Below, piece by piece: positions 30,283 to 39,896 of a stretch of 64,000 nt of DNA. The notes below the pieces were generated by a model. It saw only the letters and a program-made list of their open reading frames with translations, searched no databases and had not been told where the DNA came from. How positions within the stretch are numbered: the first letter of the stretch is position 1; each line of letters opens with the position of its first letter. This stretch comes from Psychrobacter maritimus (GTDB lineage: Bacteria; Pseudomonadota; Gammaproteobacteria; Pseudomonadales; Moraxellaceae). The DNA lies in NCBI RefSeq assembly GCF_904846345.1, contig NZ_CAJHAJ010000002.1, positions 496,001 to 560,000 of the forward strand, in the 5' to 3' direction. Position numbers and translations under genes: made by a program.

Positions 30283-31413
30283 TTAGAAAACTGGCCTAAA
30301 AGCCCAAAGTCGCTGCGTCACCACGCGTACCTCTTTGGGCTTTTTATTGTCAGTATTTTGAGCGTTTTTCGCATTACTATCAGCGTTATTAGCATCATTG
30401 CTATTTTCATTACTGTTATTACTGCTATTTGCTATTTCACCATCAGCGGCCGTTTTGCTAATAACAATGGTCGCAAAGCGTTGTCTTGCCTGACCACCAT
30501 CTGCATTATCACTAGCGGTAATAAGCGCCATAAAAGCTTGGCTATCAACCGCTAATAATGGTGTTAATGCCTTACGCTGCTCTGCTTTTACACTACTTAA
30601 TATCGGCAACTGCCAGATATCATCAATAGAGCCAAATGCCTGCTTTGCTCGCAACTCAACGATGCTCTGCATTTGCTGACTGCTCGCACCCTCTAGCAAA
30701 GCGGCCAGCAAAACGGGGCTGGCGGTATTGATATTAATGGGTAAATAATACGGCACCGCGGTGATATAGGGACGCAGTGCCGCTAATACTTGCGCATTGA
30801 TACCCTTCACTTCTGCTAATTGATCGATACTAAGCAAGGCTTGATTGGGTAAAATGTTGTCCACGCCGCTATTAGCCTGCTGAGCATAAACCACACTTTC
30901 ATCACCGCCATCTTGATAGACCTCGCTGTCGCCATCTTGATAATCAAGGACGGCAATGGCGATATCAGGCTCTAAATTTAGCTGCGTGAGTAACCTTTGA
31001 AAGACGGCCAATGCGGCAGTATCAACGGCGCCATTGTGATATAAATTATTAATATTAAAACGACTGCCCTCATCGCGTAATTCGATGCCGATGCTATGTC
31101 TGCCTAGCGTATAAGGCGGTATTGGCTGCGCCCAAATATCCTGCGCGCTATCGGTATCATTTAATTTAGCATCAGCACGAATCAAGGTAACGGCCAATTG
31201 CTGACCTGCGTTGATATCTTGTAAGAGCTGGTTTTGGTCAAACAATAAGCCGCTACGCCTAATGGCAATCTTTTGGCTGGCAAGCATCGCTCCTGCAACC
31301 ACAGTAATACTGACCACCAATAGCAAAATAGTCAGCAGCGCAACCCCACGTTGAGCGTTGGCTTTCATAGAGGTTATAGGCATCATTGGCCTCATTTGTG
31401 GCTTAGTTGGCAT
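30283..31413 (-). CDS. gspK: Type II secretion minor pseudopilin GspK
   Basis: Large tip pseudopilin. The prepilin-like N-terminus QRGVALLTILLLVVSITVV has the G/V cleavage site after basic residues and a 20-residue membrane helix; position +5 lacks the usual Glu, normal for GspK. IELRDEGSRFNINNLY and the later LPININTASPVLLAALLEG are GspK signatures. 376 aa. An Asn-rich low-complexity insert (about 328-362) precedes the C-terminal strand RVVTQRLWAFRPVF. Last of gspH-I-J-K, 12 bp after gspJ. Confidence 0.92.
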   Translation of the reverse strand: MPTKPQMRPMMPITSMKANAQRGVALLTILLLVVSITVVAGAMLASQKIAIRRSGLLFDQNQLLQDINAGQQLAVTLIRADAKLNDTDSAQDIWAQPIPPYTLGRHSIGIELRDEGSRFNINNLYHNGAVDTAALAVFQRLLTQLNLEPDIAIAVLDYQDGDSEVYQDGGDESVVYAQQANSGVDNILPNQALLSIDQLAEVKGINAQVLAALRPYITAVPYYLPININTASPVLLAALLEGASSQQMQSIVELRAKQAFGSIDDIWQLPILSSVKAEQRKALTPLLAVDSQAFMALITASDNADGGQARQRFATIVISKTAADGEIANSSNNSNENSNDANNADSNAKNAQNTDNKKPKEVRVVTQRLWAFRPVF

Positions 31414-31425
31414 AAACAGTCTCTA

Positions 31426-32337
31426 TCATTGACCAAATGGGGCATTTTCAGTAGCGTTGCCTGAGTTATTATCTGCTACATTGCCATTGGCTGCATTATC
31501 GTTATTGGTGCTATCATTACTATTGCCGTTATTATTGTTATTACTATCGTTACCATTGCCATTAGGGTTATTAGCATTAGGATTGTTAGGAATATTTTTA
31601 TTGCTGGTATTTGTACTTATATTTGGGATTGGTTGCGGAGTAAGTGCCCATTGCCAAGTAATGGGCATATCCTGATAAGTAAAGTTGAGCACAATCCCTT
31701 TTGGCAGTAGCGTAATTTCAGAGGGTGCATTGGCTGAATTTGCCGTCTGCGCTGCTAAAGTATTGTTGCTGCTATCTTTATTAGGGAATTTGGCACTTAA
31801 TTCAGGTAAATAAGCTTGCCAGTGCCCAGCCGTGACGCCTTCAAGCAATATACTATCTAGACTAATGCTGTCACTGCCACCGGCAAGACTGGTATATTGA
31901 CGACGAATTAAGCGCTCATCAGCAAAAATGTATTCGATATGCTGCACACTAGCGCTGCTTTGATAACGTGGGTCAGGGTCGGCAAAACGCACAAAGCTGA
32001 TACGTGCGCCGTCTAGGCTCATAAAGGGTTCGGGCGCTGGTGTATTTTCTTGATTGCTACTATTATTGTTAGTTGCAGCGTTATTAGTTGATGCGTTATT
32101 AATTAAGGAATTAGCACCCTGCGTATCCACTGCCTGATAAGGAATCATTTGGTTCATATCTTGCTGTAATTGCAAATAGGCATATTGCAAAACTGCTAAA
32201 TTATCCGCATGAAATTGCGCCCGTTCGCGCGCACGGTTAACACCATCAAATACTTGCCAGCCTGCAACCGCTAGCATGGCAAATATCGCCATCGCAACCA
32301 TCAGCTCAAGCAAGGTGAAGCCATGATTTGATTTCAT
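31426..32337 (-). CDS. gspJ: Type II secretion minor pseudopilin GspJ
   Basis: The N-terminus NHGFTLLELMVAMAIFAML contains the prepilin peptidase site (G/F) with Glu at +5, followed by GWQVFDG. The globular part includes LQYAYLQLQQDMNQMIPY, a typical GspJ stretch. 303 aa; the last 65 or so residues are a remarkable Asn/Gly/Ser run that no GspJ fold would need, probably disordered. Its ATG overlaps the gspI stop by 4 bp. Confidence 0.92.
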   Translation of the reverse strand: MKSNHGFTLLELMVAMAIFAMLAVAGWQVFDGVNRARERAQFHADNLAVLQYAYLQLQQDMNQMIPYQAVDTQGANSLINNASTNNAATNNNSSNQENTPAPEPFMSLDGARISFVRFADPDPRYQSSASVQHIEYIFADERLIRRQYTSLAGGSDSISLDSILLEGVTAGHWQAYLPELSAKFPNKDSSNNTLAAQTANSANAPSEITLLPKGIVLNFTYQDMPITWQWALTPQPIPNISTNTSNKNIPNNPNANNPNGNGNDSNNNNNGNSNDSTNNDNAANGNVADNNSGNATENAPFGQ

Positions 32338-32813
32338 GGATTGCCTCCATTAGGGTTTAATCGGCTCAAATCCAAACTACCGACTTCTTGCTTAGCGTTA
32401 CTTAGCATCACGTTGATATCCGTTACTGCGCTGCGTGTCTGTCCATCTATAATGGGTGCAACAGTAATATTTACCTGCTTTAATGCGGGTGTGATGGCAT
32501 CTGTGGCAGTCATTGTCACTTGCCAATCGCGACCTTGGGCATTGATAGTTTGGGTTTTGTTGGCCGTCAGCCACGTATCTTGAATACGCAAGTCCGCTGC
32601 CGCGTTTTGGGCAACAAACTGCGCTAGCGTACGAGTGCGCAAGACATCGACTGAGCTTAAATACGCACTACTCGCACGGCTCGCGGCAACGGCAACGACC
32701 GCCAAAATCGCTAAAGCAACCATGACCTCAATCAGGGTAAATCCGCGCTCATATTTTGATAGAGCGGGCTTTGGGTTTGTATAGTTCGATTTGGCTTTAT
32801 CATTATCTATCAT
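32334..32813 (-). CDS. gspI: Type II secretion minor pseudopilin GspI
   Basis: Prepilin site ERGFTLIEVMVALAILAVVAVAA followed by a small pseudopilin body (159 aa). The TLAQFVAQNAAADLRIQDTW segment corresponds to the family LA..VA.N..A.L.L pattern. It starts 3 bp after gspH and overlaps gspJ by 4 bp, so strong coupling is expected. Forms the GspI-J-K tip complex. Confidence 0.9.
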   Translation of the reverse strand: MIDNDKAKSNYTNPKPALSKYERGFTLIEVMVALAILAVVAVAASRASSAYLSSVDVLRTRTLAQFVAQNAAADLRIQDTWLTANKTQTINAQGRDWQVTMTATDAITPALKQVNITVAPIIDGQTRSAVTDINVMLSNAKQEVGSLDLSRLNPNGGNP

Positions 32814-32816
32814 AAG

Positions 32817-33524
32817 TTAGCGCCCTTGCCCTATCGACATACTGCCATCAGGCATAATCGTAATCACCTCACCCACCAAACGCGAATTATGGCGCACCTC
32901 AATCGTTACCGGCGTGGCCTGCCCTGTCCCAAACCATAGTACTTGCGGTACGTTTTGGTCGGTAAACCACGGCTGCAGCGCTTGCGTTTGGCCTGCGTTT
33001 GCCTGATTACCCGCATCCAAGCTTTGCACGCTTAAGCTCACATCCGTAGGCAGTGCAGGCAAGCTAACTTCTGGCTCAAGCTCCCAGCTTGGTGTGGGTG
33101 CTTTATCTGCAGCAGCAGCTGACATACTCGTCAAATCTGCTGACAGCTCCATGGCGTTCTTAGGTGTGCTGTCTCCCCTAGAAGAGGTGGAAGCCTGAGT
33201 TTGATAAGCAACATAAGGATTAGATAGAGTGACAATGACGGGCGTGACTTGACCTTGTTTATCAGCTTGTAAGCTCAAACCCATGGGCTGCATACGCTCA
33301 GCGGACAACAATCGTACATAGCTCAATGAATCCGTTAAATGCTCATAAAAAGCACGGTTTTTGCGCGATTCACTACTACCGACCGACAAACTCATCATGC
33401 CAGCAAATATGGATAGAATAACGACCACCACTACTATTTCGACAAGGGTAAAGCCCGCTTGCCCGATGTGGCTGTGCGCATGAGGAGCTGCTATTGAAGA
33501 AATTGAGGAAGTCGGTTTTGACAT
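32817..33524 (-). CDS. gspH: Type II secretion minor pseudopilin GspH
   Basis: The N-terminal tail of about 25 residues precedes QAGFTLVEIVVVVVILSIFA, a prepilin peptidase site with Glu at +5. The following region SESRKNRAFYEHLTDSLSYVRLLSAERMQPMGL matches GspH. 235 aa is longer than most GspH (about 170-200), due to a Ser/Ala-rich loop. First of the gspH-I-J-K operon. Confidence 0.87.
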   Translation of the reverse strand: MSKPTSSISSIAAPHAHSHIGQAGFTLVEIVVVVVILSIFAGMMSLSVGSSESRKNRAFYEHLTDSLSYVRLLSAERMQPMGLSLQADKQGQVTPVIVTLSNPYVAYQTQASTSSRGDSTPKNAMELSADLTSMSAAAADKAPTPSWELEPEVSLPALPTDVSLSVQSLDAGNQANAGQTQALQPWFTDQNVPQVLWFGTGQATPVTIEVRHNSRLVGEVITIMPDGSMSIGQGR

Positions 33525-33733
33525 ACAGAAGTCATCTAGAATGGCGTCATTTTATTAGAAATGACACTGAATTGGGTGGTATGAGTATGATGGAGATAAA
33601 ACGATAGATATGACTGATTAAAAAAATAAATCTGTACACATGTTAGAAGATAAATTTAACGTGCTGCCATACAGAATATAACAACACGGATTTTATAAAA
33701 AATAACTCAATACATTAAAAATATAATAGGAAT

Positions 33734-34417
33734 CTAGTAATTGGTATTACGGTGCTCTTCTGACTCAGTATCGATTTGCTCCACCAATTCTTGCATATCC
33801 TCATCCATCACTTCGTCATCGGCGGCTGGATAATGGCTTGGCAACTCAAGCATTTGCTGCACAAAGGCATAACGCAAAGTATCACGGCGACCTAAGTAGC
33901 GCTGATAAAAACTTGAGTTTAATAATCCTGCGCCGCCCTGACCCATCGCCCAAATCGAGGACAAATAATCGCGCGTACTTAAGCTACTATGCTGCTCTTG
34001 TAAATACGCACTGATAATATCAATCAAACGCTTCATGCGCTGACGACGAATATCGTAAAGCTCGCCGAATAAGCGATTCAAACCCGTCACCGATGCCGCC
34101 AAACGCTCTTCGATTTGGTTAAGGAGCATGGCTTTTTGTGGATTAAACAATTGCTGAAAAATCATACGTGCGACACCTGCCGACGGGCAGTCATCAATAC
34201 GGTTAATCTCAAATAACTGCTCTTCATAACGAATAATAATACGCAGGTAGAGCTCATCTTTACTGGAGAAATGCTTATACAAGGTGCCTTTAGCCAAATC
34301 AAGCTGGTCGGCCAAACTGTCCAAAGTGATATCACCATCGCCTGACTCAAGTAGCAATTGCTCTGCCATCGCTAAGATATTCTCTTCTCGTGCCTTGAAC
34401 TGGTGCTGACGACTCAT
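33734..34417 (-). CDS. TetR/AcrR family transcriptional regulator
   Basis: 227 aa. The helix-turn-helix is DITLDSLADQLDLAKGTLYKHFSSKDELYLRI (about 28-60). The ligand-binding half resembles no family I can name; the C-terminus is acidic (ADDEVMDEDMQELVEQIDTE). It is a single gene between gspH and tatD, with no divergent efflux gene, so its target is unknown. Confidence 0.8.
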   Translation of the reverse strand: MSRQHQFKAREENILAMAEQLLLESGDGDITLDSLADQLDLAKGTLYKHFSSKDELYLRIIIRYEEQLFEINRIDDCPSAGVARMIFQQLFNPQKAMLLNQIEERLAASVTGLNRLFGELYDIRRQRMKRLIDIISAYLQEQHSSLSTRDYLSSIWAMGQGGAGLLNSSFYQRYLGRRDTLRYAFVQQMLELPSHYPAADDEVMDEDMQELVEQIDTESEEHRNTNY

Positions 34418-34649
34418 AATCTCTCCTAAAATCTGACAATATCATGCATATGACCATCATTTACATCGGTATATCGGCAGCGCGTGTATAAGTCATACAA
34501 CGGTTACGCCAATATCATCCAAGGAAATATGCTTATGTTTGCTAAATAGTCATTGATAATCATAAGGTTAAGTTCAGTATTATGAATACTTATAGAACAA
34601 AACCAGAAGACTAGCTAATAAATGACTGAGTGGTCATAGCATAACCATT

Positions 34650-35444
34650 TTAGTGGTACTGTGCCAGTAAATTCTCAAAGTTTTTTGCAGTCATTGCACC
34701 CACTTCCTCGCTATTACAGCCGTACATCTCAGCAAGATAGCGTGCCACATATGGCACGTATGCTGGCTCATTGGGTCTACCACGTTTAGGAACCGGTGCT
34801 AAATACGGGCTATCCGTTTCGATAAGTATTCTATCTTTGGGCATATTTTTTGCAGCATCTTGAATCATTTGCGCACTTTTAAAGCTAACAATGCCTGAGA
34901 ATGAGATATAAAATCCTAAGTCTAATGCTCGTTTTGCGGTTTCCCAGTCTTCGGTAAAGCAATGAATGATACCGTGTTCAGCGCCTTCCGCTTTTAGGAT
35001 ATCAAGCGTATCTTCTTTAGCATCACGCATATGCACGACTAGAGGTTTCTTCAAGCTTTGGCTAGCATGAATATGACGCGCAAGGCTGGCTTGTTGCTCT
35101 TTTTTGTTTTCTGTCGACCAGTAATAATCCAGCCCCGTTTCCCCTATCGCCCATACATGGTCCGCATCAGCGGTTTCAATTAAGCGCTCAACCGTCGCTG
35201 ATTGTAAGACGCTGATATCTTCACAAGGATGAATGCCGACGCTCATGCCAAGATTTAGCGTTTCGTCCCCATAAGTGTTGACGATATTGGCAATCTCATT
35301 ATATTCAGCGAAATCACACATAATGGCCATCGCACGGGTGACATTGGCTTCTTTCATCGCAGCAATTGCGCCGGACAATTGACCATCATACTTGGTTAAA
35401 TCTAAACGGTTTAGATGGCAGTGGCTATCAGTAAACATAAACAA
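34650..35444 (-). CDS. tatD: TatD family metal-dependent deoxyribonuclease
   Basis: TIM-barrel metallohydrolase of 264 aa. The N-terminal metal-binding TDSHCHLNR, central GETGLDYYW, HMRDAKEDT, IHCFTEDWE and the C-terminal ETDSPYLAPVPKRGRPNEP are all present. This family hydrolyses DNA 3'-5' and has been linked to repair. Which of the paralogues TatD, YcfH or YjjV it matches cannot be settled by eye. Confidence 0.92.
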   Translation of the reverse strand: MFMFTDSHCHLNRLDLTKYDGQLSGAIAAMKEANVTRAMAIMCDFAEYNEIANIVNTYGDETLNLGMSVGIHPCEDISVLQSATVERLIETADADHVWAIGETGLDYYWSTENKKEQQASLARHIHASQSLKKPLVVHMRDAKEDTLDILKAEGAEHGIIHCFTEDWETAKRALDLGFYISFSGIVSFKSAQMIQDAAKNMPKDRILIETDSPYLAPVPKRGRPNEPAYVPYVARYLAEMYGCNSEEVGAMTAKNFENLLAQYH

Positions 35445-35656
35445 TCTCGTTAATAAAAATCAATAAGTAGAATTATCTTACAATATGGATTTGGTAATCG
35501 TAATAGTATTAATTGCTCTGAATAGCACTGTTTTCAAGGGGTGTTTAACAAACGCCTATATACGTGCTTCTAAACCCTTTTCTCATCAGCGTATATTTTT
35601 CAAAGAATACATTTTTTAAAGCGCTTACATTTAAAGGGCAGTTATCAATGCAATTG

Positions 35657-37444
35657 TCAATGTAACGGCACCACGCGCATCACCTCTTCTATGGTCGTCA
35701 CCCCTTCACTGATACGCTTTGCCCCAGATAAGCGCAGCGGCTGTACGCCTTCACGGTAAGCTTGCTGCTTAAGCGCATCTAAATTGGCATCAGCGGCGAC
35801 CAGTTTTTTTAGCTCATTTGATAACGGCATGATCTCATACAGACCAACGCGACCTTGATAGCCGGTATGGCGACAGTGCTCACAACCCTGCGCTTTATAA
35901 ACTTGTGCTGGCACTGGGGCGCGCCAAGGCTGTACCAGTTCTTGCCATTGAATAGCAATCTCACTATCTGCCGCAACATCAACGGCTTGCTTACAATGCG
36001 GGCATAATGTCCGTAATAGACGCTGTGCCATCACGCCCAATATAGTCGCTGAGGTTAAAAATGGCTGAATACCCAAATCATGCAGACGGGTGATTGAGCT
36101 TGGCGCATCGTTAGTATGCAGAGTCGATAGTACCAAATGCCCTGTTAACGATGCTTGCACCGCCATATTGGCGGTCTCAGCATCACGAATCTCACCAACC
36201 ATAATAATATCAGGGTCTTGGCGCATCAAAGAGCGAATACCATCAGCGAAATGTAAATCAACCCCTGGATTGACCTGCATTTGATTAAAGGCGGGCTCAA
36301 TCATCTCAATCGGATCTTCAATCGTACAGACATTGACCTGCTCGGTGGCGAGTTGCTTCAGCGTACTATATAAAGTGGTCGTTTTACCTGAACCGGTCGG
36401 ACCGGTAACCAATATAATACCGTTTGGATGCGCGGTCAGCTCATGCCACGTCTCAAGCTGCTTACCCGACAGACCAAGCTGGGCAAATGAGCGCACCAGC
36501 ACTTCTGGGTCAAATACCCGCATGACAAGCTTTTCACCAAAAGCAGTCGGCATGGTAGAGAGACGCAGTTCGGTCTCTAGGCCTTTTGGCGTACGCGTTT
36601 TTAGACGTCCATCCTGTGGCTTACGTTTTTCTGCGACATTAAGCCGCCCCAAAATTTTAATACGTGCGGTCACCGCCACTATAATGGCGAGTGGCATCTC
36701 GTACACGCTATGTAGCACCCCATCAATACGAAAGCGCACCTTGCCTGTTTCGCGGCGTGGCTCTAGATGAATATCACTGGCACGTTGCTCAAAGGCATAT
36801 TGCAATAGCCAATCGACCACTTTGACAATATGTTGGTCATTGGCATCTGGATTGGTGTTATCGCCCAGCTGCAATAAAGCTTCGACATTGGTGACGTCCG
36901 CTGCTGCGCGCTTATGTAGGGAGTTCGCGCCTGCAATCGCTTGCGTGACTTGATAAAACTCTCGCCGATAGCGATTGATTTGTTCAGGATTAATAAAGAC
37001 TGTACGATAGCTTTTTGACTTAATGAGCTTTTCAATATTGCCATGCCAATCGGTATAAAATGGTTGATCAGTACCGATAACCACTTCATCAAGCGTTACT
37101 TCAATCGGTAAAATATGCTGCGAGCGCGCATACTCAAACGACATCAGCTGCGTTACCGCCGGTACATCGACCTTTAACGGGTCAATACGCACCAGCGGCA
37201 TATCCGCTTTGGCAGCCAACCATTGATTAAGCCATGCCAGCGTTAATTTATTCTCAGAATTACTATCAAGCGCGTGACCATTTGGCAGCCCAAACTCACT
37301 AATCGTTAAGAGCGGATGCTGCGCCTTATTACGGCGACTGGTAATAACGAGATTATAGCCGCGCTGATCAATCACCCTATCTGCCAACAATTCATCTAGG
37401 CACCAACGTAAATCAATCACTATCGAATATTTTTGAGCAGGCAT
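35657..37444 (-). CDS. gspE: Type II secretion system ATPase GspE
   Basis: 595-aa secretion ATPase. An N-terminal domain (1-180) precedes the conserved ATPase: EQRASDIHLEP, Walker A LVTGPTGSGKTTTLYSTL, the Asp box TIEDPIEM, Walker B MRQDPDIIMVGEIRDAETA, the His box TGHLVLSTLHTND, and a zinc-binding tetracysteine CPHCK...CEHCRHTGYQGR. These features are shared by GspE and PilB; the nearby pseudopilin operon favours GspE. It lies 2.1 kb upstream of gspH, separated by a TetR gene and tatD, and gspC, D, F, G, L and M are not in view. Confidence 0.85.
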   Translation of the reverse strand: MPAQKYSIVIDLRWCLDELLADRVIDQRGYNLVITSRRNKAQHPLLTISEFGLPNGHALDSNSENKLTLAWLNQWLAAKADMPLVRIDPLKVDVPAVTQLMSFEYARSQHILPIEVTLDEVVIGTDQPFYTDWHGNIEKLIKSKSYRTVFINPEQINRYRREFYQVTQAIAGANSLHKRAAADVTNVEALLQLGDNTNPDANDQHIVKVVDWLLQYAFEQRASDIHLEPRRETGKVRFRIDGVLHSVYEMPLAIIVAVTARIKILGRLNVAEKRKPQDGRLKTRTPKGLETELRLSTMPTAFGEKLVMRVFDPEVLVRSFAQLGLSGKQLETWHELTAHPNGIILVTGPTGSGKTTTLYSTLKQLATEQVNVCTIEDPIEMIEPAFNQMQVNPGVDLHFADGIRSLMRQDPDIIMVGEIRDAETANMAVQASLTGHLVLSTLHTNDAPSSITRLHDLGIQPFLTSATILGVMAQRLLRTLCPHCKQAVDVAADSEIAIQWQELVQPWRAPVPAQVYKAQGCEHCRHTGYQGRVGLYEIMPLSNELKKLVAADANLDALKQQAYREGVQPLRLSGAKRISEGVTTIEEVMRVVPLH

Positions 37445-37514
37445 AGTTTTATTCTTCTATAGTTGCATTTTTCTATGGTTTAGGGCATTTGGTCGGCGGT
37501 GATGTTTACTTTAA

Positions 37515-38438
37515 TTATACTGCGACAATATTCGTTATCTGTAGTTCACCCGATTCCAGCAATTGAAAGCTGATATCGACAGATTTATAACGCATGGCAA
37601 ATGATGTATGTATCTCTTTACGCCGATAAGCAGGGCGTGGGTCTTGTGCTATTAACGCTTTGATAGTATCAATATCAGACCTTAATAACTGTTTTTGAGT
37701 TTTATCAATGACTGCTTTGACTGATGATTGCTTATTTTGAGCATTTTCTGCTGCTATATTATCCGCACTTTGATTGGCGATAATTTGCCCAAACTGCTCA
37801 TAACCCAATTTGGTAATCGTCACATCCAATAAGTGGGGCGCAGAGGGCGCAAAACCGCTTTGGGCATCAGGCAATGCATCACTGTAAGCCACATAAGGCT
37901 TGATATCGATGATGGGCGTACCATCTATCATATCAGCACCGCTAATAATAAGTAACACCCGACCTTCTACAATCTCAATGCGTTCAAGCTTGACCACAGA
38001 TAACCCGAGCGCGGAAGGTCGATACATACTGCGACTGGCAAATACGCCTATTTTTTGATTGCCACCCAAGCGCGGCGGGCGAACTTGCGGGCGAAAAGCG
38101 CTCTCCACTTTCTCTTTTTGATTATCATCGTTTGAGCTTGCCTGCTTGTCTTTATGCAACTTGTCTTTATATAAATAGTTATGATGAAACTGCCAACTTA
38201 CCCATATATGGCTAAAATCCTCCAGCCCGATAAATGCCGCTCGCGTATCATAAGGCGCGAGCATTTCAATCACACTGAGCAATGCCACCAAATTCGGCTG
38301 CCTTGGTGCACCAAATTTTTGCGACAGCGGCGCACGGTGGTAGCCAATAATAGGTGAGATATGATGGTTTAAAAGCGCCGTAGTCTGACAAGTCATAAAT
38401 CCAATCCCAAAAAATAAATGGCTAATAATAAATGGCAC
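37515..38438 (-). CDS. trmO: tRNA (N6-threonylcarbamoyladenosine(37)-N6)-methyltransferase TrmO
   Basis: TsaA/YaeB family. SPIIGYHRAPLSQKFGAPRQPNLV is the N-terminal signature; later FIGLEDFSHIWVSWQFH, then VRPPRLGGNQKIGVFASRSMYRPSALGLSVVKLE and IIDIKPYVAYSDALPDA. It methylates t6A37 of some tRNAs using SAM. An insertion in residues 85-110 is Lys/Asp-rich. The longest frame starts at a GTG; the ATG 42 bp downstream (38396) starts the MTCQTTAL stretch and is my preferred start, giving about 293 aa. Confidence 0.88.
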   Translation of the reverse strand: MPFIISHLFFGIGFMTCQTTALLNHHISPIIGYHRAPLSQKFGAPRQPNLVALLSVIEMLAPYDTRAAFIGLEDFSHIWVSWQFHHNYLYKDKLHKDKQASSNDDNQKEKVESAFRPQVRPPRLGGNQKIGVFASRSMYRPSALGLSVVKLERIEIVEGRVLLIISGADMIDGTPIIDIKPYVAYSDALPDAQSGFAPSAPHLLDVTITKLGYEQFGQIIANQSADNIAAENAQNKQSSVKAVIDKTQKQLLRSDIDTIKALIAQDPRPAYRRKEIHTSFAMRYKSVDISFQLLESGELQITNIVAV

Positions 38439-38841
38439 GCGCCAATCATAGAAAATTATTCGCTAACGATATTCCATTTTATCATGCTACAGACAGGCAG
38501 CCAGACGGATTTTTACTTTAAAGTTTGTTATGATGAGCGAGAAATTTATTGAGAATGGCTTGCATTCATATAGCAGGATTCACAAACCTGTATTCATAGA
38601 CCTGCATTCATAAAGTACGGCGTCAGCACTTACGGTTATAGGCAGGGCTGTCATTTAGTAAAACCTGACGTCTTATAAAACCTGATAATAATGTTAAAAT
38701 AACGGTTTTTTGCAGCTTGCATTTGCTTGTCTGACTCAATAAACGCTTTATTTTATTAAAACGTTACATAACGTTAAACTTTTTTATTTAATACAGATTT
38801 CAATTGGCGAATACACATTACCACTTACTAACGAGGGCTTT
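38439..38841. promoter_or_regulatory. trmO-fpr divergent intergenic region
   Basis: 403 bp with no gene. A short motif (G/C)ATTCATA is repeated four times in the left part (about 38560-38615), an imperfect direct repeat cluster of unknown meaning. The remainder is AT-rich; the fpr ribosome-binding site is a GAGGG at about 38832. Confidence 0.35.
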
Positions 38842-39615
38842 ATGTCAAAACTCCGCACCGAAACGGTCACAGAGGTTCATCACTGGAACGATGCATTATT
38901 TAGCATCAAAACCACTCGCGACGACGGTTTACGTTTTCGTAATGGCGAGTTTGCAATGATTGGTATCGTTGTCGATGGTAGACCGCTACTGCGCGCTTAC
39001 TCGATTGCCAGCCCTAACTACGAAGAACATTTGGAATTTTTCTCTATTAAAGTACAAGACGGTCCATTAACCTCACGTCTGCAGCATATCAAAGTTGGCG
39101 ATGAGCTATTGGTCAGTAAAAAGCCGACAGGTACTTTGGTACTGGACGATTTATTACCGGGTAAGCATTTATATATGCTGTCAACAGGGACAGGGCTGGC
39201 GCCATTTTTAGCCTTAGCGCGTGACCCTGAAGTTTATGAGCGTTTTGAAAAAATCATTTTGGTACACGGTGTGCGTCAGGTCAAAGACTTAGCTTATCGT
39301 GAAATGTTCGAAGAAGAGCTGCCAAATGATGAAATCTTTGGTGAAGATTTCCGTAAAAAGTTCATTTATTACCCTACCGTCACCCGCGAAGAGTTTAGAA
39401 ATACTGGCCGTATCACTGACCTGATGAAATCGGGCAAATTCTTTGAAGATATCGGTCTGCCTCCGATGAATAAAGAGGATGACCGCGTTATGATTTGCGG
39501 TAGTATGCCGTTTAACGCTGAAGTGTCATCGATTTTAGATGATTTTGGCCTGACCGTCTCTCCACGCATGGGTGTACAGGCAGATTATGTGGTTGAACGT
39601 GCCTTCGTTGGTTAA
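38842..39615 (+). CDS. fpr: Ferredoxin-NADP reductase
   Basis: 257-aa FAD-dependent reductase. The FAD motif RAYSIASPNYEEHLEFFSI and the NADP-binding MLSTGTGLAPFLALARDP are visible, as is the C-terminal MICGSMPFNAEVSSILDDFGL and the terminal VERAFVG, as in Azotobacter and Pseudomonas Fpr. It exchanges electrons between NADPH and ferredoxin or flavodoxin, often in oxidative stress. It is a single gene just before the tRNA-Leu. Confidence 0.95.
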   Translation: MSKLRTETVTEVHHWNDALFSIKTTRDDGLRFRNGEFAMIGIVVDGRPLLRAYSIASPNYEEHLEFFSIKVQDGPLTSRLQHIKVGDELLVSKKPTGTLVLDDLLPGKHLYMLSTGTGLAPFLALARDPEVYERFEKIILVHGVRQVKDLAYREMFEEELPNDEIFGEDFRKKFIYYPTVTREEFRNTGRITDLMKSGKFFEDIGLPPMNKEDDRVMICGSMPFNAEVSSILDDFGLTVSPRMGVQADYVVERAFVG

Positions 39616-39650
39616 AAATGAATTTTTATCGTAAATATGATAAATAATTC

Positions 39651-39678
39651 TTGACGGCTAAAAATAGCCTGCTATAAT
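39651..39678 (+). promoter_or_regulatory. Promoter of tRNA-Leu
   Basis: TTGACG (39651-39656), a 16-bp spacer and TATAAT (39673-39678), about 75 bp before the mature tRNA 5' end. Confidence 0.75.
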
Positions 39679-39752
39679 ACGCAGCCTATACAGAGTTAAC
39701 CCTGTAGCCCAATTCGATAATGTTTTGCAATATAAACTTTATTACCTAACAC

Positions 39753-39839
39753 GCCGGTGTGATGGAATTGGTAGACATGACGGATTCAAAATCCGTTGCC
39801 TTTAAAAGCGTGTCGGTTCAAGTCCGACCACCGGTACCA
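39753..39839 (+). tRNA. tRNA-Leu(CAA)
   Basis: 87-nt tRNA with a long variable arm typical of class II. The acceptor GCCGGTG pairs with CACCGGT (a G-U at pair 1), the anticodon stem ACGGA/TCCGT frames the loop TTCAAAA with anticodon CAA, the T-loop is GGTTCAAGTCC, and CCA is encoded. It reads UUG leucine codons. tRNA-Leu genes are frequent integration sites, relevant to the accessory DNA on its right. Confidence 0.95.
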
Positions 39840-39872
39840 ATACCTAGTTCTATACTATCTTATAGAGCCGCC

Positions 39873-39896
39873 AAAGCCCCTGATATCAGGGGCTTT
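39873..39896 (+). terminator. Terminator after tRNA-Leu
   Basis: AAAGCCCCTGA/TCAGGGGCTTT, a perfect GC-rich stem with a short T-run, 34 bp after the tRNA. Confidence 0.8.
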
